From JAWXTP01 sp044433415 (GTDB taxonomy: Bacteria; Bacteroidota; Bacteroidia; Bacteroidales; Rikenellaceae), in contig JAWXTP010000028.1 of assembly GCA_044433415.1 (NCBI GenBank), forward strand, positions 1 to 29,151: 29,151 nucleotides of DNA. Direction: 5' to 3'. This document shows, in pieces, positions 7,831 through 15,211 of the stretch; the stretch's first letter is position 1, and every line of letters starts with the position of its first letter. Position numbers and translations under genes: made by a program. The notes under the pieces were generated by a model, which was given only the letters and a program-made list of their open reading frames with translations, searched no databases and had not been told where the DNA came from.

Positions 7831-8781
7831 ATGAACAAAGCATTAGTAGAAACAAATTTTAAATTTGACGGACAAAGCTCATTTTACAAAGGTAAAGTAA
7901 GAGATGTTTACAGCATCGGAAATGATTATATGGTTATGGTTGTTTCAGACCGTATTTCTGCGTTTGATGTAGTATTACCAGAAGGTATTCCTTTCAAAGG
8001 TCAAGTGTTAAACCAAATTGCTGAGAAATTCCTTGATGCAACAACAGATATCTGTCCTAACTGGAAAATAGCTTCTCCAGATCCTATGGTTACTGTAGGT
8101 CACCGTTGTGAGGGTTATCCTGTAGAGATGATTGTTAGAGCTTACCTTACAGGTAGTTCTTGGAGAGATTACAAAGCTGGAGCACGTGAAATTTGTGGTG
8201 TAGCGATTCCTGATGGCATGAAAGAACACCAAGCGTTCCCTGAGCCTATCCTTACTCCTACTACAAAAGCTGAACAAGGTGATCACGATGCAAATATCTC
8301 ACGTGAAGAGATTATTTCTAGTGGTTTAGTATCTAAAGAAGAGTATGAAACACTAGAAAAATACGCTTTAGAATTATTTAAACGTGGTACTGAGATTGCT
8401 GATAAACAAGGTCTTATTCTTGTTGATACTAAATATGAATTTGGTAAAAAAGATGGTGTAATTTATCTTATTGACGAAATTCACACTCCAGATTCATCGC
8501 GTTATTTCTACAAAGAAGGTTACCAAGAGCGTTTTGATAAAGGAGAGCAACAACGTCAACTTTCTAAAGAATTTGTACGTGAATGGTTAATGGAAAATGG
8601 ATTCCAAGGTCGTGATGGTGAGGTAGTGCCAGAAATGAGCGAAGAATTTGTAAATTCTGTATCAGATCGTTATATTGAGCTTTATGAACACATCACAGGT
8701 GATAAATTTGTTAAAGAAACAAGTGAAGATATCGCTGAACGTATTGAGAATAGTGTAAAAAATATGTTAGCTAGATTATAG
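7831..8781 (+). CDS. purC: Phosphoribosylaminoimidazole-succinocarboxamide synthase (SAICAR synthetase)
   Basis: Joins aspartate to CAIR with ATP in purine biosynthesis. The 316-residue product carries the family signatures FYKGKVRDVYSIG near the N-terminus, SDRISAFDVVLPEGIPFKGQ (about residues 40-59), VRAYLTGSSWRDYKAG (about 107), PTTKAEQGDHD (about 144) and LIDEIHTPDSSRY (about 213). It is of the longer class (about 310 residues), as is common in Bacteroidota, rather than the 237-residue E. coli type. It follows phoH in the same orientation. Its TAG stop forms part of the left arm of the palindromic repeat at 8778-8946. The codon pattern looks like a well expressed gene. Confidence 0.97.
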   Translation: MNKALVETNFKFDGQSSFYKGKVRDVYSIGNDYMVMVVSDRISAFDVVLPEGIPFKGQVLNQIAEKFLDATTDICPNWKIASPDPMVTVGHRCEGYPVEMIVRAYLTGSSWRDYKAGAREICGVAIPDGMKEHQAFPEPILTPTTKAEQGDHDANISREEIISSGLVSKEEYETLEKYALELFKRGTEIADKQGLILVDTKYEFGKKDGVIYLIDEIHTPDSSRYFYKEGYQERFDKGEQQRQLSKEFVREWLMENGFQGRDGEVVPEMSEEFVNSVSDRYIELYEHITGDKFVKETSEDIAERIENSVKNMLARL

Positions 8782-8946
8782 GTGAGCTCTAAAAATTGGG
8801 TTTTAACGCTTTTTAATTTTAAAGTTTCATCTTTGAACTTTCCAAAATGATGTCATAGGAACCACTATGCCATCATTTAAGAAACTCCAAATATAAAACC
8901 CTAAAATCAAAAATCGAATAAAACCAATTATTATAACTCCCCTATA
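8778..8946. repeat. Palindromic repeat element with inverted ends (MITE-like), copy 2
   Basis: Left end TATAGGTGAGCTCTAAAAAT then TGGGTTTTAACG (8778-8809); the complement of the right end reads TATAGGGGAGTTATAATAAT then TGGTTTTATTCG (8945 back to 8915). About 24-25 of 32 positions agree. A second palindrome sits at the centre: AAATGATG-t-CATAG (8845-8858), loop GAACCA, CTATG-c-CATCATTT (8865-8878). The whole 168 bp can therefore fold as one long interrupted hairpin. The left arm starts on the purC stop codon. It is the longest copy of a family also seen at 3961, 13338, 18778, 20590, 22338 and 28973. No ORF is inside. Confidence 0.65.
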
Positions 8947-8953
8947 GTTAATT

Positions 8954-8987
8954 TTTGGCACGATTTTAGAATGTTCTTATATAGTTG
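8954..8987 (+). promoter_or_regulatory. Probable promoter of the thioredoxin gene
   Basis: TTTG (8954-8957), 22 nt, then TATAGTTG (8980-8987), one mismatch from TAnnTTTG. The predicted start near 8993 gives a leader of about 134 nt before the ATG at 9127, in which I see nothing else specific. The 345 bp between purC and this gene thus hold the palindromic element followed by this promoter. Confidence 0.45.
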
Positions 8988-9126
8988 CAATAATTAAGGG
9001 AGCCTTAAGTTATCTGTTGCTATATTCTAAATTAAGAGGTTAGAGATAAGACGGTATTATATTCATTTGAAGATTAATTTCTGTCTTGTCTCTATTTCTG
9101 TTATTAATATTATTAAAAAGATAATT

Positions 9127-9558
9127 ATGAAAAAAACTTTGTTTCTATTCTTGCTTTTAAGTTGTTTGACTTTAACAACTTATGCACAAAAAGTAATTAC
9201 ACTAGATAATACTAACTTTGTAGAGAAAGTATGTGATTATCATGTATTGCGTGATCAGGGATTAAAATATGTAGGCGATAAACCTGCTATTATAGATTTC
9301 TATGCTACGTGGTGTGGTCCATGTAAAAAGATATCTCCAATTTTAGAAGAGCTAGCTTCTGAATACAGTAAAGATATTTATATCTATAAAGTTGATGTAG
9401 ATAAATCTAGAGCTATTGCCGAGGCTTTTGGTATTTCAGCTATGCCAACTTTGTTGTTCATTCCTAGTGATGGAGATGCTCAATATGTAAGAGGTGCACA
9501 AACAAAGGAGATTTACATCAAAATTATAAACGAAATTTTACTAGATAAAAAAGAGTAA
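9127..9558 (+). CDS. Exported thioredoxin-fold protein
   Basis: A 143-residue thioredoxin with signal peptide (MKKTLFLFLLLSCLTLTTYAQ, cleavage after about residue 20), so it should act in the periplasm. The redox motif FYATWCGPCKK has Cys63 and Cys66; AMPTLLFIP carries the conserved cis-Pro. The active site is the classical thioredoxin CGPC rather than a DsbA-type CPHC, so a reductase or disulfide-shuttle role is more likely than primary oxidation; that is inference. The open frame extends to a TTG at 9067, but the 20 extra residues (with IIKKII) do not improve the signal, and the ATG at 9127 gives a textbook signal peptide. It stands alone with its own promoter. Confidence 0.9.
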   Translation: MKKTLFLFLLLSCLTLTTYAQKVITLDNTNFVEKVCDYHVLRDQGLKYVGDKPAIIDFYATWCGPCKKISPILEELASEYSKDIYIYKVDVDKSRAIAEAFGISAMPTLLFIPSDGDAQYVRGAQTKEIYIKIINEILLDKKE

Positions 9559-9762
9559 ATAGTTTGTTTTAAATACGTCCCTATGATGTTTGTTTTAGAT
9601 TGTATTCATTAATACTGATTAAAAGGTAATGAATAAAATCAAAAAAATAGCAATAAAATGTTATTTGAAGAAAGCTTATGTTTTTATAACTTTACAAAGT
9701 TTTTTATAAGTAATATTAATTAGATTTCTAAGAATTGAATTTTTATAATAGCACAAGATAAT

Positions 9763-10479
9763 ATGAGTAATATGTATAAGGTATGGAGTTATACTCCAGA
9801 AGATAAGATGAGTGATTTGATTTGTGATAACTATCCTATGTTATTAGTGTTAAATCGATTTAATATTTCTATGGGGTTTAGTGATAGTACTATAGGGGAA
9901 GTGTGCGAGAATCATAATGTAGATACAAATACATTTCTAGCTATCGTTAATTTGTTAATTTCAGAGGATAAGTCATCTATACGTGTTGATTTTTCGACCT
10001 TATCATTAGATTCTGTTATTCTTTATCTTGAAAATTCGCATTCGTATTTTTCTGAATATAAACTTCCTTCTATACGTAGAAAACTTAAGGATTCATTAAA
10101 GGAAGGTGATGCTGTTTCTTTAGCTATACTTAATTATTATGATGAGTATATTGCAGAGGTTCAGAAGCACATGAATTATGAAGAAAATATTGTTTTTACT
10201 TATGTCAATGACCTTTTAAAAGGTGAAGAGAATAAGGTATTTAATATAGATGTATTTAGTGACCACCATGAGAGCGTTGATTCTAAACTTTCAGAGTTAA
10301 AGAATATTATAATTAAATATTATCCAGTAGAAACAACACATAAACTTAGTAGTGTGTTATTTGATATATTTAATTGTGAGAGTGATTTGTCATCACACAA
10401 TGATATTGAAGATTATATTTTAATACCTGCTATTAGAGAAATAGAGAAGTCTAAAATTAATAAAAATGAGGCAAAATAG
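9763..10479 (+). CDS. Hemerythrin-domain protein, RIC/ScdA-like (iron-cluster repair or stress)
   Basis: A 238-residue helical protein. The N-terminal about 75 residues resemble the ScdA/RIC N-terminal domain (VLNRFNISMGFSDSTIGEVC). The rest is hemerythrin-like, with spaced carboxylates and histidines expected of a diiron site: His93 (LENSHSYF), His136 and Glu140 (KHMNYEENIVF), His169 (DHHESVD), His193 (THKLSS), and His212 with Glu216 (SHNDIEDY). Proteins of this type are known to repair Fe-S or diiron centres after NO or oxidative damage. No signal peptide, so cytoplasmic. The stop overlaps the start of the LuxR-type regulator by 14 bp, implying translational coupling and a common function. 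The typical Cys pair of YtfE is not seen; one N-terminal Cys (VCENHN) is present. Confidence 0.75.
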   Translation: MSNMYKVWSYTPEDKMSDLICDNYPMLLVLNRFNISMGFSDSTIGEVCENHNVDTNTFLAIVNLLISEDKSSIRVDFSTLSLDSVILYLENSHSYFSEYKLPSIRRKLKDSLKEGDAVSLAILNYYDEYIAEVQKHMNYEENIVFTYVNDLLKGEENKVFNIDVFSDHHESVDSKLSELKNIIIKYYPVETTHKLSSVLFDIFNCESDLSSHNDIEDYILIPAIREIEKSKINKNEAK

Positions 10480-11059
10480 AGTACATATAGTAATTGCTGA
10501 ACCATCGGTAATTATTCGAAGTGGTCTTCTAGCAGTTTTACAAAAGGCTACTGGTCTAAATATAGATTTAGCAGAAATATCCGATATGTCATTACTTACA
10601 GAAAATTTAAGTAAATTACTACCAGATATATTAATTATTAATCCGTTGCATTTAGGGGTTTTTTCTCCTGTACAATTAAAAGATTACTGTAGAAATTTGA
10701 AAGTTGTAGCTCTACAAAGTACTCTTGCTGAGCAGGCAGCTATAAAGAATTTCGACGGAGCAATATCTATTTATGATAGTGCAGAGGCAGTCAAAAATAC
10801 ATTATTAAATGTAATCAACACCGATACTGCTATTGAAGAAAAAGCTGAATTGTCAGCTAGGGAAAAAGAAATTGTTGTTTGTGTGGCAAAAGGTATGACA
10901 AATAAAGAAATTGCTGATGTTTTATGTTTGTCAACACATACTGTAGTATCGCATAGACGAAACATTACAAACAAGCTAGATATATATAGTACGTCGGGAT
11001 TAACTATATATGCTATCGTAAACAAGTTGATAGAAATAGATAGTTTGCCTATAAAATAA
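10466..11059 (+). CDS. LuxR-family regulator with degenerate receiver domain
   Basis: 197 residues: a receiver-like N-terminal domain (about 1-120) and a LuxR/GerE-type HTH (about 131-190, SAREKEIVVCVAKGMTNKEI then STHTVVSHRRNITNKL). The receiver is atypical. The phospho-acceptor position in PDILIINP is Asn59 instead of Asp, the first acidic pair is reduced to Glu12 (IAEPS), and the conserved Lys of the GxxxK loop is replaced (GAISIYD). It is therefore unlikely to be phosphorylated by a standard histidine kinase. It overlaps the hemerythrin gene by 14 bp, an arrangement I know from other Bacteroidales genomes, and no kinase gene is nearby. Control by the hemerythrin protein or by the receiver sensing a small molecule is possible but not shown. 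Confidence 0.85.
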   Translation: MRQNRVHIVIAEPSVIIRSGLLAVLQKATGLNIDLAEISDMSLLTENLSKLLPDILIINPLHLGVFSPVQLKDYCRNLKVVALQSTLAEQAAIKNFDGAISIYDSAEAVKNTLLNVINTDTAIEEKAELSAREKEIVVCVAKGMTNKEIADVLCLSTHTVVSHRRNITNKLDIYSTSGLTIYAIVNKLIEIDSLPIK

Positions 11060-11064
11060 TATTG

Positions 11065-11097
11065 AGGAGTTCTGAAAGCTAAATTTTCAGAACTCCT
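11065..11097 (+). terminator. Terminator after the hemerythrin-luxR operon
   Basis: A 13-bp perfect stem AGGAGTTCTGAAA (11065-11077) / TTTCAGAACTCCT (11085-11097), loop GCTAAAT, starting 6 nt after the stop codon, with a modest T-rich tail (TTGTAGTTTTTTG). Confidence 0.75.
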
Positions 11098-11110
11098 TTG
11101 TAGTTTTTTG

Positions 11111-11133
11111 TAGGGGAGTTTTTAGAAGTCCTC
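11111..11133. repeat. Intergenic repeat end, partial copy 3
   Basis: TAGGGGAGTTTTTAGAAGTC resembles one end of the palindromic repeat family (compare 14018 and 28975). No matching second arm is evident, so it is a solo end in the convergent gap between the LuxR-type gene and the DoxX-like gene. Confidence 0.3.
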
Positions 11134-11202
11134 TATAATTAAATTAACTGATATTGATAATAAAATTGTTATTATTTTTATAACTGCTGTCTGAGAAGTC
11201 AA

Positions 11203-11793
11203 TTACTCTTTTGTTTTGGTGTATTTTATTCCAAACAGTTTGGTTATCTCTGTTGGAAACATTTCAGGTGCATATAGAAGTGCAGATAAAAATGTTATAA
11301 TTAATAATGATCCAGAGGTAACAGCCCAATATGGACCATCAGCCATAAGAGGCATATGTGCAATAGCTGCACCTGTTGTAGTGCAAATAGCAGCCCAGAT
11401 ACCAAGTTTGTAAAACTTTTTAGAAAATAGGCATACAGCAGAAATAATTTCCACTACATAAATAGCTGGAATCATCCACGCAATTCCAAACGAAGTAAGT
11501 TTAGTAAGCATAGGTAGAGAGCCTGGATTTAGATAACACATAGTTTTACCTACGCAAGAACCTAATAATCCAACACCAACAATTACACCTAAGATTCTAC
11601 CTGCTCTTTCTCTTTTAGATAATGGTTTAAAACTTTTGAAACCTCCTAATTTTGAAATTGCTTGGCATATTAGATAGCCTGCAAGAACATAAATGATTAA
11701 AATTACAGTTGGATCCCATAGGAAAGACCAACTATCAGCATTTTGATTTGTTACATCACCTGGAAATGTCCAGTTACATACAATTTCTTCCAT
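11203..11793 (-). CDS. DoxX-like integral membrane protein
   Basis: 196 residues with about four or five hydrophobic segments (near 28-48, 68-84, 103-122, 130-146 and 156-174) and a polar N-terminus with no signal peptide. The stretch IYVVEIISAVCLFSKKFYKL followed by a segment ending AAIAHMPL resembles DoxX-family inner-membrane proteins (PxxY-x3-E, then a helix ending in a conserved His), but I cannot make the family assignment firmly. It is convergent with the hemerythrin-luxR operon, and a CRP/FNR-like dyad (11887-11900) lies upstream of its promoter, suggesting it belongs to a respiration or stress response. Alternative: an unclassified DUF membrane protein. Confidence 0.6.
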   Translation of the reverse strand: MEEIVCNWTFPGDVTNQNADSWSFLWDPTVILIIYVLAGYLICQAISKLGGFKSFKPLSKRERAGRILGVIVGVGLLGSCVGKTMCYLNPGSLPMLTKLTSFGIAWMIPAIYVVEIISAVCLFSKKFYKLGIWAAICTTTGAAIAHMPLMADGPYWAVTSGSLLIITFLSALLYAPEMFPTEITKLFGIKYTKTKE

Positions 11794-11856
11794 AATTTTG
11801 AATTTGTTTTAAGAGCCTGTTAAGCTCAAGATTAATAATTTCTTTCTGTTTTTATG

Positions 11857-11864
11857 CAAAGGTA
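11857..11864 (-). promoter_or_regulatory. -7 box of the DoxX-like gene
   Basis: The minus strand reads TACCTTTG, an exact TAnnTTTG. The predicted start is near 11851, leader about 58 nt. No TTTG -33 element is found at the usual 19-23 nt distance, which fits a promoter that depends on an activator bound at 11887-11900. Confidence 0.55.
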
Positions 11865-11886
11865 GAGTGATTAAAAAACATAAGTG

Positions 11887-11900
11887 GTAACATTTGTTAC
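11887..11900. promoter_or_regulatory. CRP/FNR-type dyad GTAACA-TT-TGTTAC
   Basis: A perfect 6+6 dyad with a 2-nt centre. Its centre (11893.5) is about 42-43 bp upstream of the predicted start of the DoxX-like transcript, the class II position for CRP/FNR-family activators. The regulator identity (for example an HcpR-like protein) is not shown by this window. It is also about 25-38 bp upstream of the small plus-strand ORF at 11925. Confidence 0.45.
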
Positions 11901-11924
11901 TATGTAAATATTTTTTTTGTAGTT

Positions 11925-12155
11925 ATGGACAATTTAGATTTTAACTTTTTTGTTCATCTTGCAAAAAGTATGGAGTTAAGTATTGTTTTACGGAGTGTAG
12001 GGCTTAGTAGAAGGATTTCTTTAGAATCTTACCGTATGGCAGCTCCATATCAGTTATTATATTTACCTTGGTATAGTGATAGTAGTAACTTAAGTGAGTA
12101 AGATATTTATTATCGAGATCATAGTAGTATTCCAACTTTTTGGACTAATAAATAA
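11925..12155 (+). pseudogene. Small ORF (58 codons) with in-frame continuation past a stop; possible gene remnant
   Basis: ATG at 11925 opens 58 codons (MDNLDFNFFVHLAKS at the start, APYQLLYLPWYSD near the end) closed by TAA at 12099-12101. The same frame continues as a plausible 17-residue tail (DIYYRDHSSIPTFWTNK) to a second TAA at 12153-12155, just before the hairpin at 12163-12207. One premature stop in a roughly 76-codon gene, or the remnant of a longer one, would explain this. I recognise no family. It occupies the otherwise empty stretch 11794-12395; the remainder holds promoters on both sides and the terminator. Confidence 0.3.
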
Positions 12156-12162
12156 TATTAAT

Positions 12163-12207
12163 AAAAAAGCAATCATATTATACATTGTATAATGTGGTTG
12201 CTTTTTT
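12163..12207. terminator. Bidirectional-looking hairpin terminator
   Basis: AAAAAAGCAA (12163-12172) pairs with TTGCTTTTTT (12198-12207), with an inner ATTATAC/GTATAAT stem. U tracts exist for both strands. It lies directly after the ORF remnant at 11925-12155, so it more likely served that gene on the plus strand. Confidence 0.75.
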
Positions 12208-12329
12208 ATAATTATTTATACTTTAGGTAGATTAATAAGCTATGTGTTAAATCTTACATTAATGTTATTTGTGTATGAAAAATTTAACAAAAATTAGTAC
12301 AATTTTATTTTTTATACAAATTATGTTGC

Positions 12330-12337
12330 TATCTTTG
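12330..12337 (+). promoter_or_regulatory. -7 box of the glycosyltransferase gene
   Basis: TATCTTTG, an exact TAnnTTTG, gives a predicted start near 12343 and a leader of about 53 nt. No clear -33 TTTG is found at the right spacing. Confidence 0.45.
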
Positions 12338-12395
12338 TAGGAAATAAAATATTTAGGTAACTTATATACTATTTAATTAACATAAACTTAACATT

Positions 12396-13277
12396 ATGAT
12401 TACATTTATTTGTTGTTCAATTAAGCCTTCTTATGCAGAAAACTTAGAAAAGAACATAAAAGAAACTCTAGGTGACATGCCTTTTGAGTTTATTGCTTTT
12501 GATAATAGAGAGGCGAAGTTAGGGATGTGTGAGGTTTACAACAACAACGCAGAGAAGTCAAAATATGAGTGTTTGTGTTTTTTACATGAAGATGTTAAGT
12601 TTTTGACTAACGGTTGGGGGCATGAGATAGTGCGAAAATTACAAGAAGAAGATTGCGGATGTATAGGATTTGCAGGAAGTGTAATTAAGATGTCTCATCC
12701 AAGTGGTTGGTATCTTAATAATCAGAATACGCGTCATCATTATAGGCAATTATATGTAAATGTCGATAAGAAGCCATCTAACAAAAGAAGGAATCCTGAT
12801 GGAGGAGATTATTCAGAGGTTATCACATTAGACGGTATGGCTTTATTTGTCTCTAAGAAAGTGTGGAGTCAGCATAAATTTGACCAAGATAATTTAAGAG
12901 ATTTTCATTGTTATGATATTGACTTTACAATTAACCTAGCTAGAAGTGGTTACAAAAATTATGTGACGAATTTATTGTACCTAGAACATTTCTCGGATGG
13001 TAATTTTTCTGAACGTTGGAGAGATGATACATTAAAGTTACATGATAAATGGAAAGAGCACCTTCCGCTTTATGCTTCATCACTTGACAAGAGGTATTTG
13101 AAAAGATATTTGCCAAAAGCATATTATAGTTCTATAAAAACAGTACTTAAATATGACCTCTATACAGGAACACCAAAGAAAGAGATTTTAGAACACATGA
13201 AAAGAAATCCTCTAAAATTAAGCTCTTGGAAACTTATAAGGCTTTATTCTAAGTATAAGTCAAAATACGAAATGTAA
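12396..13277 (+). CDS. GT2-like glycosyltransferase
   Basis: 293 residues without signal peptide or membrane segment. The N-terminal half looks like a GT-A fold of the family-2 type: ITFICCSIKPSYAENLEKNI at the start, then FDNRE, then CLCFLHEDVKFL, where HEDV (residues 64-67) takes the place of the metal-binding DxD, and later LDGMALFVSKKVW and DFHCYDIDFTINL with the His/Asp motif before the acceptor region. It resembles the StrF-type or rhamnosyltransferase-like branch that moves sugars in polysaccharide or glycoprotein synthesis; donor and acceptor cannot be read. It stands alone with its own promoter, outside any visible polysaccharide cluster. The C-terminal 70 residues are basic, which may allow loose membrane association. 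Confidence 0.8.
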   Translation: MITFICCSIKPSYAENLEKNIKETLGDMPFEFIAFDNREAKLGMCEVYNNNAEKSKYECLCFLHEDVKFLTNGWGHEIVRKLQEEDCGCIGFAGSVIKMSHPSGWYLNNQNTRHHYRQLYVNVDKKPSNKRRNPDGGDYSEVITLDGMALFVSKKVWSQHKFDQDNLRDFHCYDIDFTINLARSGYKNYVTNLLYLEHFSDGNFSERWRDDTLKLHDKWKEHLPLYASSLDKRYLKRYLPKAYYSSIKTVLKYDLYTGTPKKEILEHMKRNPLKLSSWKLIRLYSKYKSKYEM

Positions 13278-13284
13278 AATATTA

Positions 13285-13319
13285 AATCCCAATGCAAATT
13301 AATGTTTGGCATTGGGATT
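13285..13319. terminator. Hairpin shared with 15383-15417, copy A
   Basis: AATCCCAATGC (13285-13295) and GCATTGGGATT (13309-13319) form an 11-bp stem with a 13-nt loop, between the convergent glycosyltransferase and exported-protein genes. U runs are weak on either side. Stem sequence and loop length are identical to the hairpin at 15383. Confidence 0.6.
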
Positions 13320-13337
13320 GTGGTTTAATGGTTTGCT

Positions 13338-13361
13338 AAAGGGGACATCTAGAAACTGTTT
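13338..13361. repeat. Intergenic repeat end, copy 4
   Basis: AAAGGGGACATCTAGAAACT followed by GTTTTTA closely follows the family consensus. It runs up to and into the stop codon of the exported-protein gene (13362-13364). No inverted partner is seen nearby, other than the partial end at 14018 beyond that gene. Confidence 0.4.
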
Positions 13362-13949
13362 TTATTCAGCGGATTTACGCACATTGATATAATAAATTAT
13401 AGTTATATCTTCGTTTGAAAGATTTTGTTCTTCTAGCGCTGCTTTAAACTTGTTAATATCAAGTTCTTTAGTATCTATAAGGAGTTTTCTTACAGCTTGA
13501 TTTTGTATCACTTTTTTTGTTGATATTAATATAATAGGTACTGTTATGTTTACTTCATTTGTCGTTGTTTTGAATTTGTAGGCACTATAATCTTCAAAAT
13601 TTTGTTTTTTTAATGAAAAGCCTATACCTCCCATTCCAGGTAATTGGGCATCAATTTTAATATCGTCAGTTTTTAAAATATTAAGAAATACCATTTCATT
13701 TCCTTGTGTTGATCTAACTAAAGGAAAAGGTCTAGGATTTGCTGTTCCTAGAGGTTCATTGATATTAATTATAAATAACCTTAACTCGTCATTTTTAATA
13801 AGTGATTTAAAATCTTTTGACGTGATTACATCACTTGTTGCTGATGTGATGGGTTCTTTTCGTACAGAGCTTGCTCCTGTTACGGCTATTTGAGAGTATA
13901 CAGAAGTTGATAATACAGATAAAGCTAGTAATAAAAATAGTTTTTTCAT
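13362..13949 (-). CDS. Exported protein of unknown function
   Basis: 195 residues with a clear signal peptide (KKLFLLLALSVLSTSVYSQ, cleavage after about residue 19). The mature part is mostly beta-prone and Lys-rich, with no Cys and no recognised motif. PGMGGIGFSLKKQNFEDY is the most distinctive segment, and the C-terminal region is a mixed helix/strand segment (KFKAALEEQNLSNEDITIIY). I do not recognise a family. It lies 81 bp downstream of the propeller lipoprotein gene in the same orientation, so cotranscription is possible. The conserved-looking start (short hydrophobic signal, Gln after the cleavage site) is the usual Bacteroidota style. Confidence 0.75.
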   Translation of the reverse strand: MKKLFLLLALSVLSTSVYSQIAVTGASSVRKEPITSATSDVITSKDFKSLIKNDELRLFIININEPLGTANPRPFPLVRSTQGNEMVFLNILKTDDIKIDAQLPGMGGIGFSLKKQNFEDYSAYKFKTTTNEVNITVPIILISTKKVIQNQAVRKLLIDTKELDINKFKAALEEQNLSNEDITIIYYINVRKSAE

Positions 13950-14017
13950 AATTTTAAAATAATTTAGTGGGAGACTTTAATAGTTTTATCATAAGCCTCC
14001 TTAGTGATTAATAGTGT

Positions 14018-14044
14018 TAGGGGAGTTTCCTTATATTTTAATTG
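14018..14044. repeat. Intergenic repeat end, copy 5
   Basis: TAGGGGAGTTTCCTTATATT then TTAATTG matches the family at its first 11 bases (compare 11111). It overlaps the stop codon of the propeller lipoprotein gene (14031-14033), the same placement as at purC and at 13362. Confidence 0.3.
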
Positions 14045-15086
14045 ATACCAAGTAAGGCTCTAGAGCTTCAATAATGGCGTAGATTTTATGGCTTTTAGAG
14101 TCAACCGTAAAAGATTTTATAGGTAAAGGTAAATCATAAACCTTTTCTATTTCTCCGTTCCAGTTGAATTTAATAATTTTCTGGATATTACGCCGCTCGA
14201 TATTTTCTCTAGTAGACTCACTACCTATATATCCTAACCAGAAAGCATCATTTGATGAAGTTATATTTGAAAAAACTTCGTACATTGGTACTTGACCATA
14301 AGTAGAAAATTCACCTCTGGTTACCTTTTCTATTCTGACCTTATCAGGAACTAAATCACCTCTTAATCTGTGTTTTAGTTTCATATCGTCACCGTAAATA
14401 TCGATGTAATCTATGGAGATATTAGCAATAGCAATGTTTTTCATGTTGGGAGAAACAGTAATACATGATTGGATATCAGCGTTGTTTGGAGATTTTATAT
14501 ATGGAAAGTCATAGAAATCTCCAAAACCATCAATTATTTTCCCTTGATTATTTGTAATAGAAATCCTGTGTGATGTTGAATTTTTCATGGCTAGAGCGAT
14601 AAAAGAATTATTTTTATAAGGGTACATTCTTAAGTGATTGTTTGCTTCAAGGAGATAGGTGTTTGAAATGTAAAATTCTCTGTTTGTAACATTAAGGTTT
14701 AAAGTTAAAATTTTATTATCTGTAGTACTGTATACCCATATAGTGTCATTATGAAAAAATATATCCCTAACTGATAATATCTCATTGGCGGCTCTGCCAA
14801 TATCTGCAATTTGCTTATGTTGGTTGGTTGTTAAGTCAATAACTGTTATGAAGCCTCCCTTTTGCATATTCCTTAAAAGTAGAAAATTGTTAGGGTGAAA
14901 TGTAAGGTTGTATGGTTTGGATATAATTAATGAATCTAATTCGATTTTTTCAATATTTTCCTCATTAATCTTTATAGATTGAATGTTAGTAATGTCTAAA
15001 TTGTTATTGCTTGATGTGCAACTGTATGTAATGATTATTGTGCTTATTGTCAATAAAATGGTGGTGGTTAATTTGTTGTTTATCAT
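14031..15086 (-). CDS. Six-bladed beta-propeller lipoprotein (BF3164-like)
   Basis: 351 residues: a lipoprotein signal (TTTILLTISTIIITYSC) with acylated Cys23, then a repetitive beta-rich domain typical of the TolB-like/BF3164 6-bladed propellers abundant in Bacteroidales. Blade-like pieces include FHPNNFLLLRNMQKGGFITV, FHNDTIWVYSTTDNKILTL, ITNNQGKIIDGFGDFYDF, AFWLGYIGSE and FTVDSKSHKIYAIIEALEPY. Function of these proteins is unknown; they are thought to sit on the outer or inner membrane facing the periplasm. A full promoter (15212-15242) precedes it. Downstream is the unrecognised exported protein, possibly its partner. One of the two shared hairpins lies at either side of this pair. Confidence 0.85.
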   Translation of the reverse strand: MINNKLTTTILLTISTIIITYSCTSSNNNLDITNIQSIKINEENIEKIELDSLIISKPYNLTFHPNNFLLLRNMQKGGFITVIDLTTNQHKQIADIGRAANEILSVRDIFFHNDTIWVYSTTDNKILTLNLNVTNREFYISNTYLLEANNHLRMYPYKNNSFIALAMKNSTSHRISITNNQGKIIDGFGDFYDFPYIKSPNNADIQSCITVSPNMKNIAIANISIDYIDIYGDDMKLKHRLRGDLVPDKVRIEKVTRGEFSTYGQVPMYEVFSNITSSNDAFWLGYIGSESTRENIERRNIQKIIKFNWNGEIEKVYDLPLPIKSFTVDSKSHKIYAIIEALEPYLVSIKI

Positions 15087-15211
15087 GTAATTTAAGTTTT
15101 ATAATAGTTGTTAATTAATTTGAAAAATAAATTCTCGTTCACGATTAAGTTAAAATGATAATTTAACACATATTATACATCGTGTTATGTATTTATATTA
15201 CAAACTTAATA

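Noticed and set aside
8953..8970. Sigma-54-like TTGGCACG upstream of the thioredoxin gene
   Set aside because: The -12 TTGC element is absent at the required spacing (TAGA instead); the TTTG/TATAGTTG pair explains the promoter better.
9067..9126. Upstream TTG extension of the thioredoxin protein
   Set aside because: The extension would precede a textbook signal peptide that begins at the ATG 9127.
9688..9701. AACTTTACAAAGTT dyad upstream of the hemerythrin gene
   Set aside because: Perfect but short and AT-rich; overlaps a weak -7-like TAACTTTA. Not distinguishable from chance without conservation data.
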